Translations under genes and position numbers: made by a program | Shown: one piece after another, positions 1-13,648 of the stretch | Layout: the number at the start of each line of letters is the position of its first letter | Position numbering within the stretch: the first letter of the stretch is position 1 | Notes under the pieces: model-generated | Told to the model about the DNA's origin: nothing | Seen by the model: only the letters and a program-made list of their open reading frames with translations | Databases searched by the model: none | Assembly: GCA_012861695.1 (NCBI GenBank) | Contig: JAAOOA010000002.1 | Location: 33,252,873 to 33,316,872, forward strand | Length of the DNA: 64,000 bases | Source of the DNA: Trematomus loennbergii | Lineage: Eukaryota; Chordata; Actinopteri; Perciformes; Nototheniidae | Direction of reading: 5' to 3'

Positions 1-2389
1 ATTTTTGGTTCTGGTATTAAAGTCTCACACAGAATTAGCTCATCGCTGACTTTATTGCCTGTGGGATATTTTGTCAGGTTCCAATTATTCCAGCACTCGC
101 CAAGTGCGGGAATTTAATGCCATTCATGACTGAAAAATTTAAATATCATAATTTGTAGTCTAGTTATGTACCGGTGTCAGGTGCCTTATTTGAGCACAGG
201 GGTGTAATGAATTTAAATACTATGAATATTCACATTTAGTGAATACACATGCTTCCCAGAAACACCAGAAAGGGGAAGACATTTTGCATGGCTGGCACCA
301 CACTCCTAATACTCTTAAATGTATGATCCTCAGGCGTCGGCCATTTTGAACAGATCAATGAAGTACTACAGTGACAGTTCAGTTTTGTGCTGGATTAACC
401 CCGAACACCTCACTGCAACAGGAGGGCTTTGATTGCACTACAGAGTGACCTCAACAATGGTGGCAGTGTCTGCGTCATTAATCAGAAGGTGGTGTTCTAA
501 CGTCACAACTCTGTAACAGTCATGTTCTGTCAAATTAAAGTCACTGGCTATTAAATTCCATTTTATATAAGGGAATTAACATCCTTTATCTTAATAATTG
601 TTCTGCTCAACAGCTGTTAACCCATGGGCATAGATAACTCTAACTCAAATTCTGAGTTGTGTAGGAAAAATGCAAAGTTGACTTTTGTGTCTACAGCAAA
701 AATCCAGAGAGAACGTTCAAATCTTACAAGCAACTTAAAAGATTATCATTGGGTTTTTTTTGGCTGTAGGCGAGTGATGCAAATCTACTCGACGCTTCCA
801 TATGTTAATATGGTGCCCTGTTGGGTGATTTAACCATGTCATCTTGAGAAAAGTAGCAATTCTTCACTGCCACAAGAGGTGACAAAACACTCGACCAATG
901 CCTCTGTGCTATTCCACAGGGCTTTCACACAGTGGTGAGAGCTCCTTGTGGAGAGTTCGGTCAGAGGCTAATAAGCTGTGAAATCCTGGAAGAGGATTGT
1001 CAGGCAGTGGTCGCCTCAGAAAACATGCAGGTTGAACGTCTGTGGTCTGACAGCTAACTGGGACATATTTACAAGTAATGTTAGACTCTTCAACTGATGT
1101 GGTTCCGACTTATGGATATATATCCCTAAGTCGTGACCACATTGGTTGAACACATCTATATCTATTCTGGTCTTCAAGAAAATATCTTGATGAAATATTT
1201 AGCTGGACAAAATGATCTCCAGACTTACCACTCACATTGGATGCACTTAATTAAGATGCATCCTAAACATTTCACAATGTATTATTTGGCGCTGCAACAA
1301 TGCATTTGAAGCTTTAGATTTAGATTTATGAAGTTTCCATTCACATTGCTCATTTAGTAACACATTATATGCTAGCAGCTATATGATAATCTGATTTGAT
1401 TATGCATATTACGGGGGACGGGGAAGAGGTGGTCCAGTGATAAAGGACAAATGTGACGGGCACCTAATTATTTCCTGAAAAAAACAACATTAATTCCTTT
1501 CCTTTTAAAGTAATGGTATGTTTAAGAGTTGTGGCGTCACTTCAGAAGGAGTACAGGGCACAGTTTGAAACACACCACACACACAAACACACACACAAAT
1601 AAACAGACTTGCTAAATGTCAGGTGCACCGGTGCGGCCATTAAAAAATGTTTAGTCACACTTGACAGACTTTTTGTTGCCCTCCGGAGCCCTGACAAAGC
1701 AAGCATGGATGCATTAAGGAAGCCGGTGCAAAGTGCAAAGAAAGAGAAAACTCTGAAAATGAAATGAACTCTAATAGCAGGGGTCCGTGTAAGGGAATGC
1801 AGTTTATCACTTATATTTCTCCTTTTTTTATCACTGAACATGAGGTGAGGAACCTCCTGCTTAGGCAAATAGTAGAAAGGTGGAAGGCCCTGACTCCATC
1901 TGAGCCGCCGCCCTGAAAAGGTGAGCAGGGTCCTAACATCTTTTAGGTCGATTGATATTGTTCTAACCCCAAATACCTGAATATTCATAAACGTGTTGCC
2001 TCATCTTCTGTAATGAAGGTTTTCGGTGCCTGGTGTGCAGTCATTATAACATTGTTTCCTTTTGACCTTATCAGTTTGCATAGAGGGCAAATAGCTCTGT
2101 GGATGATGCAATATCATTGGGATTGCACTCAGTTCATCAACACCTTGAGAAACCTGCATATTTTGTAAGGGTTCTGTTTTTTGATCAGCTGAGGGTTTAA
2201 TATGATTATACTATCAAGACTGTTAGATAAACTTTCCAACTGGAAATATGGATGTTTCATTTCTAGTAAACACATTTTAAATTGCATTCCCTTAGTTATT
2301 AGACATTTTAGGCCGTGGATTAAGTGTTTGTTGTGCCGTCTCTGCAGGGGAGGGAGGGGGCATGGGAGCTTACCTGCTCTATATATATA
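1..2389. other. Intergenic, no gene seen
   Basis: No exon-like or homologous reading frame was recognised. The longest open frame (1542-1988, minus) crosses a CA-rich microsatellite at about 1569-1601 and reads as low-complexity sequence. The stretch is AT-rich and otherwise featureless by eye. Confidence 0.6.
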
Positions 2390-3064
2390 GCCGCGTTCAC
2401 ACCGGAGTACTTTTCACCGTACTTTTCGCGTTTCGTTCCGTTAGTACCCCTTATGTCGCGTTCACACCAAAAAGAACACTTAATCTCGGGAACTTTTACC
2501 CCCATTTTTAGTGCCTGCTGAGAGATCGTACTTTCCTGGGGGAAAAAAGTGCCCCAGTTCTGGTTGGCTGGGCGAATTGCAAACCACGCCTCGTACAACT
2601 CTGAAATGTTTTGTAGAGCCGCCATTGTATTATCCTCGCATTAGCATTATTAGCATGAGCATTCGCCCAGCGCACAAACGCAGAGAGAATAACTTATGGC
2701 AACACAAAACAAAACATGGGAGCGGTGGAGATGAGGAGGTGTCGGCGTTCTGGCGATTTACTCGGAAGGCTTCAGTAGAAGCTGCTGGGAGTCCCAGCAG
2801 CTTCTACTGAAGCCAGTCCCCAACTCCGGGGACTTCCGGCCGGGGACTTCGGGTGGCAGTATACGCCGTGAAGTTGTTTGCTGCCTGCCAGTAAATCCAA
2901 AGCAGAAGAAGACGAAGTGACGTCAGCGGCTCATTTGCGTAATCTTCCCTCAGGGAAAAGTACTCCGGTGTGAACGCGATCTGTACTAAATGCCCTGGGG
3001 TCATAAGTGCCGGGGCTCTGAGTGCCGGCACTAAATACGGCAAAGTACTTGGTGTGAACGCGGC
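2390..3064. mobile_element. Non-autonomous DNA transposon (MITE) with doubled terminal repeats
   Basis: The ends are inverted repeats, GCCGCGTTCACACC at the left and GGTGTGAACGCGGC at the right, with TA on both outer sides. The 12-mer CGCGTTCACACC occurs twice at the left (2392-2403, 2457-2468) and its inverse occurs twice at the right (2967-2978, 3051-3062). No transposase frame is present, so it would need a transposase supplied in trans. The superfamily is not certain: the flanking TA could be a Tc1/mariner-like target duplication or just part of the inverted repeat. Confidence 0.75.
2768..2814. repeat. Perfect 23-bp-arm hairpin inside the MITE
   Basis: Positions 2768-2790 and 2792-2814 are perfect reverse complements separated by a single base at 2791. 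It sits near the middle of the 2390-3064 element. If transcribed it would fold into a 23-bp stem with almost no loop. Confidence 0.9.
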
Positions 3065-6000
3065 TAATGTCAGCAAAGGTGGACTGTCATTGGTCAGGGG
3101 TCTGTGGTGATGTCGACAACTCAACCAACCCATCATAAAGAACTGAGCCCGTCATGCTAATCATGCTTCGTGGTTGGGACTTTTTGTCCTGTCACCACCA
3201 TTCATATCTTTACAATCAATGTGTTTATGATTACTTACTTGACAAGAGCACAAACGTGTTGACAAAATTACAAAGTTCTCAATATCTAGCCCCCTAACAT
3301 CGCTCCTGTGCACAAGAAGAAATCCTAACAAGTGGAAAATGGTGATCAAGTATTGAATCTTGAGTCCTCTGAGAGACTAGCAGCAACCCATCATGAGTCC
3401 TGCAAGCTGGTGTAAGTAAAGAAACATGAATATTAAGTCAAAAGGACCCCAAACTGTTGCGCAGTAAATACATTTTTTTTTCATATGGGTAATAATGATC
3501 AGATTAAGACATCCTGCACATATTTTTAGCCTTCTTGACAATTTTCATTATGCAATGAGTTCTAGGATATTCTAACAATACCACAGTGAAAAGATAATGT
3601 GATCTACATAAAAAGCAACATACTGTATATAATTCAAATCCTGAGAGAGGACCTAAAGGAAAGTCTAAAATGCCTTCTAGATATTTTTCTCCAAACAATG
3701 ACTCGACAGAATCAATATGCTAACCAAGATAAGGATTGACCTTGCATTGTAGGAAACCGAATTCAAGCCAGGGAAGAACGCAACACCAAGGGAATCTGTT
3801 ATACAAGGCTTTCAAATATTCTGCTATATTTAATGCATTTGTGCTAAATGTTGTAGATAGGCAGCATGTAACCTCATTTTAGAGTAAAGGTTTGTGCAAG
3901 AGGCCCTCAGATTGCTTGATTTAATCTCCTTTCTGCACAAAAGAGTACGATGGAAATGCTGAGACAAGGATGAATGGCCTAATCTCATTTTATTTAGAAA
4001 GGTTAGCCTTTTCACCATCTCTTTGGGCTCCTGGCCAGCTAGACCACCAGGTGTCCCATCTCCCCTTTTTAAAGACAGGCAATGTGGCCTATTTTACAAG
4101 ACATTTAGAAATGTCACAGTCACACAACTGAAAATCTAACCCAACCTATATTTTCTAGGAGAGGCTAGCACACATGAAGTGATGTAGTAGATTTTCCAGT
4201 ACATTACTCAATACCACCTTAATCCCGAATCTTTTAATGTGTCTATAAAAGCCATTATTAGCTATCTTTACACTGCTTAAGCTATCAAATCCAGCTTGGA
4301 TAACATTGTAATTTGGCGAAAGCATGATTTACTTACTGTTTTGGCAGGGGGCCAGCCTAAACCTATTTTTTGCTGGAGAATTCAATTTGGCATTATGCCA
4401 CATGTGAACAATGCCTGTGATTAACGGTGTCCTTCACTTGGGTGCACGTATGAACACAATCATTAATACCTGCAAATGGCTTGCTGGTGACACTTTTCCG
4501 ATCATGAATTTGTGCAACGCTGATGTTGTCTAGTTCAACGCTTTTGTAAATCATCCAACAACCAAAAAAAAAAGGCAAATGACTATCCATTATCTCCAGG
4601 TATTAAAGTCGTAATTTAGGTTTGTCACAACTGCAACTATTCCACACTATAACTATCAGATATAAAGTGTTACAGTGCCTTACTTATAAAAGGACAGGGA
4701 TGTAATCTCATGCTATAGGATCCGAGACTAATGTATGGTGTGACACTTATATCAATTTCAGTCCTGGTCGCTACAAACAGACAGAAGTGACACATCCATT
4801 ATGTCTGTCTGAGGTAGGGAAGTGACCTTTGAAACCTATTATGTTCCTGCACACAGATTAAAATGAGGAGCAGCAAGTTCCTCCATCTATCAATCAAACG
4901 TCCTTCGTGTTGGAGAGGTCTCACTCATCTAAATAATTGAACAACAGGATTATTGTCACAATGAGATGCTAAGAAAATCAAACGTTTAAGCAAACACTGC
5001 AACCCATTCTCACAAGCATAAAACAACTCCTTTTATCAGTGGTTGTTTGCTCATTCGGAGATGTGCTGTGGTCTAAATCATATTCTATCCTGAGGAATGT
5101 GGGGGACAGATACAGACCTGATGTGCATGCCAGAAAGAATAAAACCGATCAAAGTGAAACTGTCAAATCCCTGCATGAGGCCGCACTGTGGATACGCTAA
5201 CTCAAATGACTTCAAGTGAGCTTTTGCACTGCCCTAAATACTGTTTACTTTCTTTATTTGCAACCGTCTTTCAAATCTACCTATTTCATTTTAAGACTTT
5301 CTAGATCAATAAGATCCCTGGTGGGAAGAAATGTGCGTGAATATTAAACTAAATCCCAAGAATATTTAAGTGTGAACTTGGCTTGACGTGTCACCATCAA
5401 TTAAGAGGAAATCAGCCAACGCAGGGATTAACTGCATTTAATCAGCTGACTTGAAAGGCTGGTTGTTTGAGTCTCAGCAGCGAGGCAAAGAGGTAATTTG
5501 AGAAGACACACGTGGGGCATGCTAATGGTGCTTCATTACCCCAGCTTGGGACTGCACATTTGAAAAGAGCAATACAAAACAGATCGTCTTATAATGCTAC
5601 CTTTTGTATGACTTTAGCTCCCTCCTGCACCGACTTTCTCCCGAGTTAGATGCATAATAATGTTTGCACATCTGAGGCCATGCAAATTTCATTTCCCAAT
5701 TCAATTCCGAGAACGCCATTGCAATGTCATTACTACTCCCTTTCCACTTCATTTACCAAGCCCTGACTCGACAGTGATACGTTGGAATGAGAGTCCCTGC
5801 CGCCGAAAGAGATGGAGATAACAGGATGATTCATAGTCTTTCAAAAGAGGTCACAGCTTCCTGTGCTTCTACGCCGAGAATTTGGGATTCCCTCGGTGCA
5901 CGCAGTGAAGGGCAGCAAGCCAAGCATCCCAGTTGGCATACAAAATTAGTTGTGGTGTGGATAAGGCGCAAACACCTCACAACTCATTATCCTGAACTCC

Positions 6001-7301
6001 AATTGCAAAGTCTTTAAGATAAGCATAAGTGAAATGGGGAAGTGAGCAAATCCAAATACATTTCAGTGTTTATAAAGAGGACCTTGACCACACCAGGGAA
6101 ATTGTATAAAGTAAGACATAAGTTAGGAAGGAGGATTACACAAATAGGATGTGGAAATTCACTTCTAATAAAACAAGGGGATGTGAAGGTTAAATGCAAG
6201 CGCTTCCCCTCCATCCTCCCTGTTTCTAATTACTGGGCGAGAGCGTGAGAGAGCCGTGCTCCTGATTGCAGCTGCCTGGTGACTGCAGCGAAAACCAAAT
6301 CTTCTCCACTGTCTATTATAATGAAAGTGACCAGACCCTCGGGCACTCAGGCAGTGTTTCTCTTCCAAGAATTGGGCTGCATAACGACGGCCTCCAAGTT
6401 TAACATACCCTTCCAGATGAATTAGACACGGTTATGATTTCTAGATCGTAACAAAAAGTTAGCCATCAGGGTGTATTGTCATGCCGCCAATAGGTAAATG
6501 TGCACACCATGACACGTGTTATAAACTGTCAATATCATTATTTAAAGCTTCATTTTAATGAGACTGTCAGTGCCTCCTGGCTAACAGCCCTTACTATGAT
6601 GTACTGCATAATAGTAACGTAGGATTATCATTGAAAACTGTTTTTATAGTTCTAATGATAACCCGCAAAACCCGTCCAATCGCCCGTCAGAGATTCATGC
6701 TCCCCGTGGTTTTTAATCACACTTTGGTTCCACCCGTACTCTGTTTCTATAGGCATCACACCATGGATAACACCTGTCAGGGTTATCAACAGGGGGTCGC
6801 AGGAAAATATAAGGGTGCTGAAAATAATTAAAAAGCTTAGCGAGGTAGAAAAGTGACGCCTGACTGTACTTTGCTCTAATAAATAAAAAATGTGCACCAC
6901 ATGTACTACTACTGAGAACTGGTTGTCAAGTCCTCCCGATTCTTTGTTCTTTCACTTTCCTAAGCAAAGTAGGCAGCCGATGAGACTGGATCCCAGATCT
7001 CACTGGGTGCTGCGTCACCCCTTGTTCGACCATGTTGCACACAAGGTTCTTTCCCATCCAGACGGATTGTTTTGGTTTTTTAAATAAATCTTCTAAACCA
7101 TTGTTTTGCTGATTAATTTGCCGTAATTTGTTTAACACAACAAAGTAGAGATAAGTAGGCAAGAAGTGCAAAATAACTTGAAGCAATCATATTTCTTTGT
7201 GGTGCCACCCCCCTCTAATTGTTTTTGTTTGTCCCAATAGAGTGAGGTGTTGATTGCTAGCTCCTTACTTTAGTTGACTCACCCGATTGTAAGCCTTGTA
7301 A
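3065..7301. other. Intergenic desert, possible conserved non-coding segment
   Basis: No gene was recognised. Around 5380-5800 the sequence is less repeat-like and carries homeobox- and POU-type words, such as an ATGCAAAT octamer near 5680 and TAAT/ATTA cores. This resembles vertebrate conserved non-coding elements, but only an alignment could show it. The remainder shows no features. Confidence 0.4.
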
Positions 7302-7871
7302 AGGCCCGGACACACCAATCTGACAACAAAGAACTGACACAGACGGACCCCGACTGTTGCGTCGCCTCGCGTCTCTGCGTTTTGGCCATGTGTCGCACTG
7401 GAACACACCGCAAAGACTTCAGCCGACGGCCAAGCAGCACGTACGCACTGCGCATGCGTGAGTGGCAATAACTCTCCTTACCAGCAGGCGGCGGTAGTGT
7501 GTATTCGTCATTCAAAAGAGGCAACCGGAAGACAGACTGCGTGATAACCGAGAGAAGAAGAACAGACTGCGTGATATAAACAAACAACAAATAGCGTGTG
7601 CGTTCCATTTTCACTCTACAACGAGAAGCTCATGGGGCTTTCCCGAACCTGTGTCGAGAGCTGGAGTTAAATTAAATCTCAGATTTGCCTTCTTAATAGT
7701 TAATAGACTTCTTTTGCCGACTGCCTTTGGCCGACTGCTGGCCGAAAAGGCGTCGGCCCGGCTGAAAAGATCCGACGGTGCGGGACACACCAATCTGAGT
7801 AGGGCGTGTCGACGCTCATCGTCGGCCTGACGCCCACCGACGCCGATAATCGGCCTGGTGTGTCCGTGCCT
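7302..7871. mobile_element. Harbinger-like MITE, complete copy
   Basis: The terminal inverted repeats are AGGCCCGGACACACCA at the left and TGGTGTGTCCGTGCCT at the right. Both are flanked by TAA (7299-7301 and 7872-7874), a 3-bp target duplication of the PIF/Harbinger type. The 570-bp interior has no transposase frame and a small internal repeat, AGACTGCGTGATA, twice. A second, broken copy in reverse orientation lies at 54044-55073. Confidence 0.75.
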
Positions 7872-7874
7872 TAA

Positions 7875-10599
7875 CACAACAGCAGCTGATCAGCAGCAAT
7901 TGTATGGAGTAATGCAGTTGTCTAAACAAAAGTGATATTCATTTTTTAAATGTCTTTATATATATTCCACCCATAAAACCTTGCATTGCAACACAGCCGC
8001 TTCATATTTTCTCTTGCCCTGACACACTTTTTTTGAAAGATGGAATTTGAAGGCAGATACAAATCAGAAGCTTACAGAGACAGAAATTAAACTGCTGTGA
8101 TGAAATGTAATCTTATCAGATGAACTTAGTCTCGGGTTCATGCACCACAAAGTTTGCAATAAATGTGTAACTCTCCCTCAGATTTTGACACCACACTCAA
8201 ATACAAAACATTTTTTTAATGTGACATCTTGTTTTAGTTTAGTTAGAAGCCGAAGGTTCCTGTATACCATTGGAATTTCTCTTTTTTAATTTAAATGTTC
8301 CTTGACTCATCGTCTCCTTACATTTTAGGCTTTTCTCTTTTCAATGTCATAGGACCTATCCATCATAAACTTTTCAAGTAAGCAGACAATGTAAAAGTTA
8401 GTGTGTATCCAGCATCCATATAATTGCAATAAATATAAATGAGCTTGTGATTTAGCCTAATTGTTAATACTTAATGTTTAGAAATGTGCTATACAACATT
8501 ATATGTTGGATAAAAGATAGACACATTGTATAAAACAGCAAGTCCGCAAATTCAGATAACAGTGCTGCTGTGATACAGCAACATGCAAATTCCACACAAA
8601 AGGTCGGAGATATGCACCAAACCCGCCCTAAGGCAGCTACATATTGAGTCACACTGCAACAATCCCATTCAATGTTACCCTTTATCTGGAAACACCCTGA
8701 CCCCTTAATTATCCGGGGTTTGGACCTCTATAGCATCTATTGTTAGCAAAATCAACCTCAATAATAAAGATAGCCTTAAAAAGTAATTCAGACATTTCTG
8801 AAAAGGCTCAACATGTTGAGCTTTGTTAGGTATTATAGCAGGGATGTTGTATTCTTCTGCATTAGATTGTATAAGTGTAGCCTTCTTAATAATGTGGCCA
8901 CCAAGTGTACACAGCTCTATGTCGCTTTCAGCCTCTTTATACAAAACCATAATACAAACAATACTACTACTAATAATAATAATAATAATATATTAAACAA
9001 TGTAGCTCAGCAGGTGCTCTGAGAAGCGAATTGGTGTATGCTATCTCTCCAATGAAAAGGTCAAAGAACTCAGTGTCACACTTCCACATTTATCAAGCTG
9101 AAAAGGCGATCAAGTACATTTTACAAATTCAAACAGGCAGACCAAGACACAGACACATTCAATCATCCCTTTTGCAAATGTAGTCTACTCGATGCAAGTC
9201 AATGCATTTTAGCACTGCTCAAAGATGATACTTTAATGCTTTTAACTTCACTCTTTGTTCAGGCTTATGACTTATACAGGAAGATGCAATTGACAACCAC
9301 ATTATCTGTCATTCCGATCTCATGAATGAAGATCAAAGAATAAACTTAAGCTCCAATATCCAACATAATTCCTCATGACTTGTTTAATCCAGCCAACAAC
9401 TGGTTTGCAGTTAAAATAAATCAATCATCAATAAACTGAAAGACTGAGGAAGGTCTCCATTATATCTGTTGGTGCTGTGCAGGGACTGGGTAATGCAACT
9501 GAAAATGAAATTTCCCAATATGATTACGAATGTTTTTCTCATGTCACATTTGCAGAAGGCTAAATGTATGAAAATAACACATGAAATAAATGATCTTTAA
9601 AAGTTAGTTTTGATTAATGGTCGATGCAACGAACCGTGTTCCAGAGTAATGCATACATCAGAAAAAAATAAATGATCTCTCTATTCCTATTTCCTTTCAG
9701 ACATGTCTACATCTCACACTCATTTAGACACAGTCGACACCAACACACTGGACAACTGCACCTTCCTAACTTAAATTGATTTACAGTTTCTTAAAATTGC
9801 TTTGTTTGAAAGCATTTATAAAACAATCATCTGTGATATTTTTCATAATCATGGTCATTATATGATCATAAGAATTGTTTCTTGTTTCATAATATCTATT
9901 TCCTGACTGCACCGCTTCTTTCTCTTATGCATTATTGAATGTATATTTTGCCCTTCAAACAAAGACAACTGGTGAGAACTCCCTCGTTCACCTCATTCAA
10001 AAACCCTCAAAATTCACAGACCATCCCATCTGTTCTGACAGATAATATATAAATGACGCTCTTCTGGCTCCCCTGTTGAACATGAGAAAAACAGGCCCAG
10101 CTCCTCATATCTGGGTAGTTGTATTTAGATGCTAGAGAGAGCCCCAATGTACTGACTTTGCTGAAGTTCCTGGCTCGAGGGCAGGATGCCCGACACACTG
10201 TGTGCAGCCGTGTGTGATTCAGCTCTATCAGGAGGTTTTCCATGAACGGGTAGAACATGCAAATGATTTCCAGTACTTTTCGCAGGTAAAAGGATTTCTC
10301 AGAGAGGCTTGTGTTTGAAATCATATCTTTCAATTTGGATTTTCATAAGCCCACTATGGGAACATTTTCTCTCAGGATGCCGTTGCACAGGCAAAAATGT
10401 CACCATTCTATCCCCTCTATTTTATGTCCGTCAGAAATGTGTTTAAAAGAGTACTTCACCCATAAAATGTGTACATCAATTTCTCCCCTTGTGTGACCTT
10501 GAATGTATTAAGAAAATGTTGTTTTGGTCGCATGCCTCCACGACAAATCCAAAGAAGCAGAAAAGTCTTGACTAATTGAAGTGGCCTTTTTTTAAATGT
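7875..10599. other. Intergenic, no gene seen
   Basis: AT-rich sequence with no recognisable exon. A (TAA)n microsatellite lies at about 8966-8991. The short open frames here have no protein-like composition or splice context. Confidence 0.55.
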
Positions 10600-10775
10600 A
10601 CTTTTTTGGGTCAGGGAGTGCCCTTATCGATAGATGCAGTGTTGAAAGGGGGAGACAGAGGGGAGGGAGGCCTGATCTTTCTGGGCGCCAGATCAAACTC
10701 TCCCACTGGGCAGCAGAGACCGTATGTGGGCCGCCAGCTCTGACCACTGAGCTATCTGGTGGCCCACGAGGGCCT
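10600..10775 (-). repeat. tRNA-derived SINE (head region)
   Basis: On the minus strand the sequence contains a good RNA polymerase III A box, TAGCTCAGTGG (about 10754-10744). A degenerate B-box-like segment, AGTTTGATCT, follows at about 10700-10690. The layout matches a tRNA-related SINE head. It does not fold as an intact tRNA, so it is called a SINE and not a tRNA gene. The downstream SINE body and tail limits are not clear. Confidence 0.5.
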
Positions 10776-12247
10776 CTTTTAACATAAGAAAAACGATATC
10801 ATAACGCAGTTTACAAACTCTGACACAGCTAGTGCTTATAATCCTTGTGTCGTTTTTGCAGTCACATGCTAATACTTCGTGCTAAAAATGTGCTTTGGCC
10901 TAAATCTTATTTTAAACCCTTCTGTCACAGCCCTGCCTGCATGCTGAAAGGCATTTCAACATGTAAAAGTATTGGCAATGTAATATTTCTTGCAGAAGCA
11001 TTAAAGATATGATCGAAAAATGTAATTTGTTCGTCAAATTAAACTGGCCTTTTTCTACCTTGTGCATATCACAGGAACATATTGTTGAACAAAACGGCCA
11101 TGGACTGTCATTGTTCCCCATTGATACGACATGTGACATTCTGTCTTGGGTTGCCCTTCAGCGCATGTGTCAGGTCGATGTGAGCTACCACTGAACAGGA
11201 CTTCCAGCTAATAACTGAGACATTGACAGGCTGATGGAGGATCCTGTAGAAGTAGTTTATTCAACAGTATTGTAGTCAAGAAGTATTTTGATTTGGATTG
11301 CTAAAGCTGTGAAAAGTTTATAGGAATGATTCGCAGTTCTGAGATGAATGTTGTCTTTCAACAGGGAAGCATCTTGGTCTGGGAATAGGAGATGAGTTTT
11401 TAATATAAATACTTAAAATAGTTTTATTATTCTATAATGTGTATTGCCTTCAGTTCAACAGACACAGAATTACTAACACGACAGGCTACAGCAGAGGTGC
11501 ATTGTGGGACTACTTAATGGTTAAACAAGGGTTAAAAACATTTCAGGATTTTCATGACAACAGTTGGAAATTAAACAGTGAGCCAAAATTAATGCTTTTT
11601 TGAAATGTTTTTAGAAATTATTTAAAAGCGATGTCAATGATTCTGCAAATCTGAATCCCTCAAGCAGGGAATTTTATAGCAAAGAGACTGAAAGATCAAA
11701 TAAAATGAAACACAACACCTTCTACAAATGTCTCATTCTGGGCAAAATCCAGGTTTCAACTAATCGCTGGAAATGTCTGTTAAAGTACATATAAAGCACA
11801 GTATACAGGCGGATAGGGTTATCCTTTAAGTGATTTTGCAGAATAGTGTTTGAATGCCATAGTGCTGTAATTATCTAACAGATGCCAGTGCAATTTGATG
11901 TGTCTACGTGTTTGAAAATAGCCTCCACCGAGTCTTAGAACATAAAACCTTACCCGAAACATAAAGCACAGTGTGTTGATCCTGGTGCAACATCACTTTG
12001 ATCGGCAGTTTGTCACATGGCCCTTACCAAAAAATACTCACAACTCTGCCGCTGCAGGATTTATTTTCTGAATAGCTGTGAAAGACATGCTACACCACCC
12101 AGGAAAACCCATGAGAGACTAAATCATTGCGCAATTATCTTCTTTGTCCACCTAATAGGTAAAACACAATCCTTTGTGCCAAGAACATTTGCTGCCACGG
12201 GTACTGTCTCACCACAGGAACAAGAAATTGGCAGCAGGATTGGACTT

Positions 12248-12290
12248 GCGTGCGTGTGTGCGTGCGTGCGTGTGTGTGTGTGTGTGTGTC
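12248..12290. repeat. (GT)n microsatellite
   Basis: An imperfect run of GCGT followed by pure GT repeats. Confidence 0.9.
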
Positions 12291-13615
12291 AGAGACATGC
12301 CATGATGCCAAACCATAATGTGATCAAATCTGCCTTCCTTTGCCTTGCCACATCTATTCTGTAGCCGCTGTAAAGTAATACATAATCTGTCTCCCCCATG
12401 TTGGCATTGCCTAGTGCAGTTTCCAAAGTTTTGTATGCTTGGAACCACAGATTGCTGAATTACACCAGGTCCCCCACCCCCACAAATCATAAGCTACAAT
12501 ATATTTACTTTAAATGTACATGTTATTCAATTTATTATTTTTTGAGGAATATTTTGTTCTTGCTACATTTTCTTAACAGAAACCACATGTACAATAATTA
12601 TCATATACAGAAAGTTTGCCCTCTGAACGATGTTTGATCAGTAATGCTGCTTTTGGGAATTACACACACATAGGATTATTTTAGGACTCTGGCACAGTAG
12701 TTTAACAATTACTATCTGGCGCTAAGCCAGTTAAACTTTTTTTTTCTAATTAGTTTTATGAATTCATGTGTTTTTGTCCGTATGTTCAGTAAACACAGTC
12801 ACTAAAAGGTCCATTTTAAAAGAGAATTTAAATATGAAATAATGCAGCAAGTCTGAGCTGAACCATGCTTTGAATTGATGGCCACGATACCAATACAAAA
12901 CCAAAGCTCAAGAGGCAGCAAAATGTCTTGCTCTACAAGCAAACAGTTTTAAGTTATTTTAAAACGTACTTAAAACCTATGCAAAACCTATACTGTCCTC
13001 AAATATGTGCTTCACAAAAAAAATTGTTTTACCTTAAATAAAATGCTGTGTAATTCTTAGATTTTTCAATATTCTGGCTTTTTATGATTATTTTTGCACC
13101 GAAACTAAATGGCTCAAATTGATAAAGAACAGAATGCAGTACTTCTTACATTTGAATCACTGCATGGCCTTGCTAAGGCATATATTATACAGTAAAGGAT
13201 ATGCACCCCTTTAGCAGTTCTATCTCTTGCTCTGTCCAGTATTCACACTTTAAATGCAGAATGTGTTTAAGCATACAGGTAATTTGTGCTTGTTATAATA
13301 GATCTTTCTCACAGCAAACATTTTGACTTGTGGGAAAAGCACAGTTGATACAAATAACATTAACAATGTCTCTGTTCAGTGAGAGGGACAGAGAGCCAGC
13401 ATGCACAATAACAGGAACCTGAAATCAATGTAGCTAAATGGATCTCAACAGTCATTAACTTCATTATTTAAACCTTGGCTTTTCCTACTGTGACAAGTCC
13501 AAATGTCTTCTGTGATAAAAGCCTATAAGACAACCGAGACATCTAAGCGACATCCTGCAAATAGCAATATGTGCCTTAACTATTTAGCTAAAGGCTTTCC
13601 CATCCTTATTTATTA

Positions 13616-13648
13616 AATAAGGCTTCATTTAATAAATGAAGCCTTATT
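13616..13648. repeat. Short perfect inverted repeat
   Basis: Positions 13616-13631 and 13633-13648 are reverse complements with a one-base spacer. The motif ATAAGGCT recurs once more just downstream (about 13670), hinting at a fold-back remnant of a mobile element. Confidence 0.8.

Noticed and set aside
1542..1988. 148-aa minus-strand frame near the left end
   Set aside because: It ends in a microsatellite-derived CVCLCVWC stretch, has no homology that I recognise, and sits in a gene-free region.
10655..10775. Functional tRNA gene
   Set aside because: The A box is good, but the B box is degenerate and no cloverleaf closes, so it was called a SINE head.
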